Below, piece by piece: positions 50,007-52,264 of a stretch of 52,264 bases of DNA. The stretch comes from Verrucomicrobiales bacterium (GTDB lineage Bacteria; Verrucomicrobiota; Verrucomicrobiia; Verrucomicrobiales; DEV007), in assembly GCA_018058245.1 (NCBI GenBank), contig JAGPCC010000005.1, positions 1 to 52,264 of the forward strand, given 5' to 3'. A model generated the notes under the pieces. The model saw only the letters and a program-made list of their open reading frames with translations, was not told where the DNA came from and did no database searches. The first letter of the stretch is position 1; every line of letters starts with the position of its first letter. A program made the translations under genes and the position numbers.

Positions 50007-50792
50007 GATCAGAATCTCGACAGTACTCTTGAAGAAGGCCGTATTCCCATCGTCCGCAGCGGGTGTCGGCGTGGCGACCTTCACCTCATCTGGAGTATTC
50101 ACGACAAACTCCGTTTTGCCGAGACCACCCTCCTTTGTCATCCAAGCTACCAGAGCCACCGACCGATCCCATGCAAGAGCTTTGTCATTCAGCGGAACTG
50201 CAAAATGATAGGTCACCCCTACCTTTTCCTCATCCACCAAGCGGATATATTCCGCGATCTTCGCGAGAGTGTCCGTCGCGATCGGGTCGAGAGTGGCAGC
50301 TCCCTCCGTGAACAGATTCTCCGTATCTAACTTGATCAGCGATTGCGTCGCCGCATCAGCGATACCCAATTCACGACGAATCTCCGCAAGTCGTTTTGCT
50401 GTTTCAACACTTTCTTTCGATACATCCGCAGCCGCCGGGGCCGTGATCCCGAGCGCGGCATCTGCTGCCACCGCCGTTTTCCCCGGAATCAAAACCGTAG
50501 TCGGAGAAGTCGACACTGGACGGACTTCCGTTGCCCCAGAGGGCGCCGTATCCAGATACCCCTGAGGAATCGTCTGATCCGTTTTGCGAACCGGGTTGTT
50601 GGAAGTCGCCCCAGCTGGCCGGACAGGTTCCGGTCGTCCATCCCGATCAGAGACTTGGATCTCACCAGGACCTCCCTCAATGACAACCTTTCCCTGGGCG
50701 AAAGAAGAACCGGTCGTGAGCGAAAATACCGCAAAACACACCGCAAAAGTGGTGGATTCCGGCAACCATAGGAAGTGAGGATTTGGTTTCAT
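49995..50792 (-). CDS. exported protein with OmpA-like C-terminal domain
   Basis: A 265-residue protein with a signal peptide (STTFAVCFAVFSLTTGSSFA, about residues 13-32). A Pro/Ala-rich linker (residues 35-150) is followed by a region resembling the OmpA/MotB peptidoglycan-binding fold: ENLFTEGAATLDPIATDTLA, KIAEYIRLVDEEK, VGVTYHFAVPLNDKALAWDR. The classic NxxLSxxRA motif is replaced by KALAWDRSVAL, so binding is uncertain. ATG 50792 is chosen over the frame extending to 50852 because AGAGGG lies seven bases upstream (50800-50805), the clearest ribosome binding site of the region. It converges on mutS. Confidence 0.72.
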   Translation of the reverse strand: MKPNPHFLWLPESTTFAVCFAVFSLTTGSSFAQGKVVIEGGPGEIQVSDRDGRPEPVRPAGATSNNPVRKTDQTIPQGYLDTAPSGATEVRPVSTSPTTVLIPGKTAVAADAALGITAPAAADVSKESVETAKRLAEIRRELGIADAATQSLIKLDTENLFTEGAATLDPIATDTLAKIAEYIRLVDEEKVGVTYHFAVPLNDKALAWDRSVALVAWMTKEGGLGKTEFVVNTPDEVKVATPTPAADDGNTAFFKSTVEILIQHR

Positions 50793-50975
50793 AGTACTAC
50801 CCTCTTTCGCAGATCCTATGCCCACATCGACGGGAAACGGAAAGCAGTGCATGTAATCCGCTCACAATGAGTCGCTTGTCATCCTCTCGGAATGAGGTCG
50901 TGACCAGTTGTCAAGGAAACCTGCCGCCGAAAATGCATTCCGAGTCGTGCAGTTTGCAAAATCTCACTCTCCGCC

Positions 50976-51122
50976 TCACCGAACGATCTTCGTCGCGGGA
51001 TCGCTCCAGGGACCATTCCCGTTCGCACCGACAGCCCGCACCCGGAACCCGCATCGAGTGCCGGTCGGTAGACCGGTGAGGAGGGAGATCGGGAGATCGG
51101 GTTGTGTAAAGGCCTCGGAAAT
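50976..51122 (-). pseudogene. fossil of a fibronectin type III domain C-terminus
   Basis: On the reverse strand, between in-frame TAA (51123-51125) and TGA (50976-50978), 48 residues read AFTQPDLPISLLTGLPTGTR, then FRVRAVGANGNGPWSDPATK and IVR. That is the last strands of a fibronectin III domain (L-x-x-L-x-x-G-T-R-Y-x-F-R-V-R-A-V). There is no start codon, the domain's first half is missing and a stop interrupts it upstream. The gap 50793-51267 has no supportable gene on either strand. It looks like the remnant of a lost surface-protein gene. Confidence 0.65.
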
Positions 51123-51255
51123 TTAGAAAAGGGTTGTCCCGAATCACTGGGGCTTGACGGATTTCCCCCCGGCACCGTAAAATCCTCTCCGAGCCACCGC
51201 CGACATCGCGCCTGTCTTGCACCGAATCGGCAACGCCGGTCGGTGAATAACAGGT

Positions 51256-51260
51256 GGAGG
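51256..51260 (+). promoter_or_regulatory. Shine-Dalgarno of the small membrane protein gene
   Basis: GGAGG lies seven bases before GTG 51268 and about 55 before ATG 51316, favouring the GTG start. Confidence 0.5.
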
Positions 51261-51267
51261 GGAAGCA

Positions 51268-51690
51268 GTGAGGACTATTTTTACGTTGTGCCGAACCTCC
51301 AATACGTTGCCTACAATGACATTGCTTCGTGGCATCTGCGCCATCATCTTAAAAGCCATCTTGGTGACTATCACTGTTGCTTTCGGCTTCACTCTTTGCG
51401 GATTGTTAGGACTTCCTTCTTGGTTGCAGATGCTCGGCATTATTCCGGCTGGATACTTGATGTACAGATTGAGCGGTGAGACACCACCTCCTATCCGACA
51501 GTGGCTTCCATTTTTGCTTGGCCTCACGCTGCTTCTGTTCCTATTCAGCATTATTCTTCCTCGAATCCCGGAATCTTGGAGGGTCGTTGCCTACTTCTGT
51601 TTCGGGATCCTAGCTCCGTATTTACTCAGACTCTTTTCGCTACGGACTCAATCGAAAGTTCCCGAACTCCCGTCATCGGAGACTAACTAA
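51268..51690 (+). CDS. small membrane protein of unknown family
   Basis: A 140-residue protein with about four membrane segments: GICAIILKAILVTITVAFGF, LQMLGIIPAGYLMYRL, WLPFLLGLTLLLFLFSIILP and VVAYFCFGILAPYLLRLFSL. No family is recognised. GTG 51268 is taken as the start because GGAGG (51256-51260) lies seven bases upstream; ATG 51316 is an alternative that would leave the first helix intact. It stands alone after a gap containing the fibronectin fossil. The hydrophobic pattern is regular, so a real gene is likelier than chance, but function cannot be given. Confidence 0.65.
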   Translation: MRTIFTLCRTSNTLPTMTLLRGICAIILKAILVTITVAFGFTLCGLLGLPSWLQMLGIIPAGYLMYRLSGETPPPIRQWLPFLLGLTLLLFLFSIILPRIPESWRVVAYFCFGILAPYLLRLFSLRTQSKVPELPSSETN

Positions 51691-52161
51691 GAGGAATCAC
51701 GCAGGAACGACGATTGAATCTGGTCCCCCCGCACTACCCGGCTTTCGTTTGGTGTCCATCCCGCAGGAAAAGGACCAAAAATTCTCTTTCTACCGCTCTT
51801 TTTCGGGGTCTACCCATTGAAAGAGAGTCGGTTACGTCGATATTGAGGGAAAATCGGCGTTCTTTGGGGGCTTCCTTGAACTTCGGGCAGTTCACCGGCA
51901 GTATCGCCCGGACCTCAATCCCCTCCAGCGGACCGCCAGGTAGTTCCCCGTTTGCCTTTTCGGACCCCGGAAGTCGTGATATCAGCGATAGCGCCTGATC
52001 CGAATTCCCACCGCCTTCCGCTGCCTGATATGCGCACGTTTCGCACAATTTTCCTTGTCAGGACGGGGGTTTTCCCGCATTTTTGGATTCGGGTCTCTTG
52101 GTGGATATGACTGCGGGAGATCATACGAATAAATACTGTTCGCCTCAGACATTGACCTCAG
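51691..52161. other. region without a supportable gene
   Basis: About 470 bases. Short overlapping frames exist on both strands (for example 51734-52048 reverse, with an EGIEVRAILPVNCPKFKEAP stretch, and 51714-51998 forward), but none shows a recognisable domain, signal peptide or ribosome binding site. I see no hairpin followed by a T-run. Nothing can be claimed here. Confidence 0.5.
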
Positions 52162-52263
52162 ATGAATCTTCGAGCGGCAATATCCCACCGCTATCGCCGA
52201 CCGATTTTGATCGGGGCGTGCTTTCAAGTTGGATTTCTATTTCTGGGCGCGTTGACATTTGAC
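52162..52263 (+). CDS. possible start of a membrane protein gene, cut by the window edge
   Basis: ATG 52162 opens a frame of at least 34 residues running off the right edge. After a short basic stretch (SHRYRRP) comes a hydrophobic segment ILIGACFQVGFLFLGALTF that looks like a first membrane helix or signal anchor. There is no clear Shine-Dalgarno. With so little sequence a chance frame is possible. Confidence 0.35.
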   Translation, partial: MNLRAAISHRYRRPILIGACFQVGFLFLGALTFD

Positions 52264-52264
52264 C

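Noticed and set aside
50879..51175. A 98-codon reverse open frame across the fibronectin fossil
   Set aside because: It is in another frame from the FnIII residues, has no family and is rich in Arg, Ser and Pro, typical of noise.
51734..52048. A 104-codon reverse open frame near the right end
   Set aside because: It has a plausible-looking middle part but no start context, family or conservation evidence visible from one sequence.
1..52264. Phage, insertion sequence, integron or CRISPR content
   Set aside because: No transposase, integrase, terminal inverted repeats or spaced direct repeats were seen on either strand.

Overview
The window looks like a chromosomal segment of a Verrucomicrobiota (PVC superphylum) bacterium, moderately GC-rich by eye. 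The main clues are proteins typical of Verrucomicrobiota and Planctomycetota: a DUF1592/DUF1585-type C-terminus, a Tat-exported DUF1552 protein, a PVC-type heme-binding propeller protein, a PSD1 (DUF1549/DUF1553) cytochrome paired with a DUF1501 protein, a Tat-exported Gfo/Idh/MocA oxidoreductase, a Cys-type sulfatase, DUF4159, an archaeal/eukaryal-type prolyl-tRNA synthetase, and many genes without a clear Shine-Dalgarno sequence. No phage, insertion sequence, CRISPR array, rRNA or replication origin is visible. The only RNA gene seen is tRNA-Gly(TCC).

Layout. 1-3.5 kb: the end of a DUF1592-family gene and a DUF1552 gene, separated by four small reverse-strand genes (VOC, truncated DUF1428, SRPBCC, VOC). 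3.6-9.9 kb: a membrane-anchored protein with a GH75 chitosanase-like domain, ssb, an SGNH hydrolase and an overlapping PVC-type heme-binding protein. 9.9-11.7 kb: DUF3592, a YqeY-type protein and ispD. 11.7-16.3 kb: the translationally coupled PSD1-DUF1501 pair. 16.3-20.4 kb: a secreted 3D-domain protein, queD, a cytochrome fossil, proS, a MOSC protein and DUF2721. 20.4-24.7 kb: a fasciclin protein, an overlapping NarL-type regulator/histidine kinase pair and an FHA protein. 24.7-30.6 kb: a reverse-strand run of DUF4159, a DCC1-like oxidoreductase, dnaJ, grpE, a SpoIIE-type phosphatase, a STAS protein and a lipoprotein. 30.7-37.1 kb: mazG, rsmE, an alpha/beta hydrolase, a DUF6263-like protein and two Gfo/Idh/MocA genes. 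37.2-43 kb: reverse-strand ppnP, argG, nth, a 3D-domain lipoprotein and comEC. 43.2-50.8 kb: tRNA-Gly, a secreted protein of unknown function, a sulfatase, an exported Ni-superoxide dismutase, DUF4404, an RlpA-like lipoprotein, mutS and an OmpA-like protein. 50.8-52.3 kb: a sparse region with a fibronectin-III fossil, a small membrane protein and a possible gene start cut by the window edge.

How the genes work together. Much of the window encodes cell-envelope and exported functions: c-type cytochrome/propeller proteins, Tat-exported partners, a sulfatase, an SGNH hydrolase and double-psi-barrel proteins. This fits a polysaccharide- or sulfated-glycan-degrading lifestyle, which is inference. 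Signalling is represented by a NarL two-component pair and a STAS/PP2C partner-switching pair. Housekeeping genes (ssb, mutS, nth, proS, argG, ispD, rsmE, grpE/dnaJ) are scattered between them.

The most interesting observations are: the nickel SOD whose predicted signal-peptidase cut would itself create the nickel-binding N-terminal histidine; a GH75-like protein with a conserved Asp/Glu pair; a ComEC whose metallo-beta-lactamase motifs are degraded; two 3D-domain paralogs sharing an extra C-terminal motif; and two protein fossils in gaps. No wholly novel multi-gene system could be demonstrated from the sequence alone.
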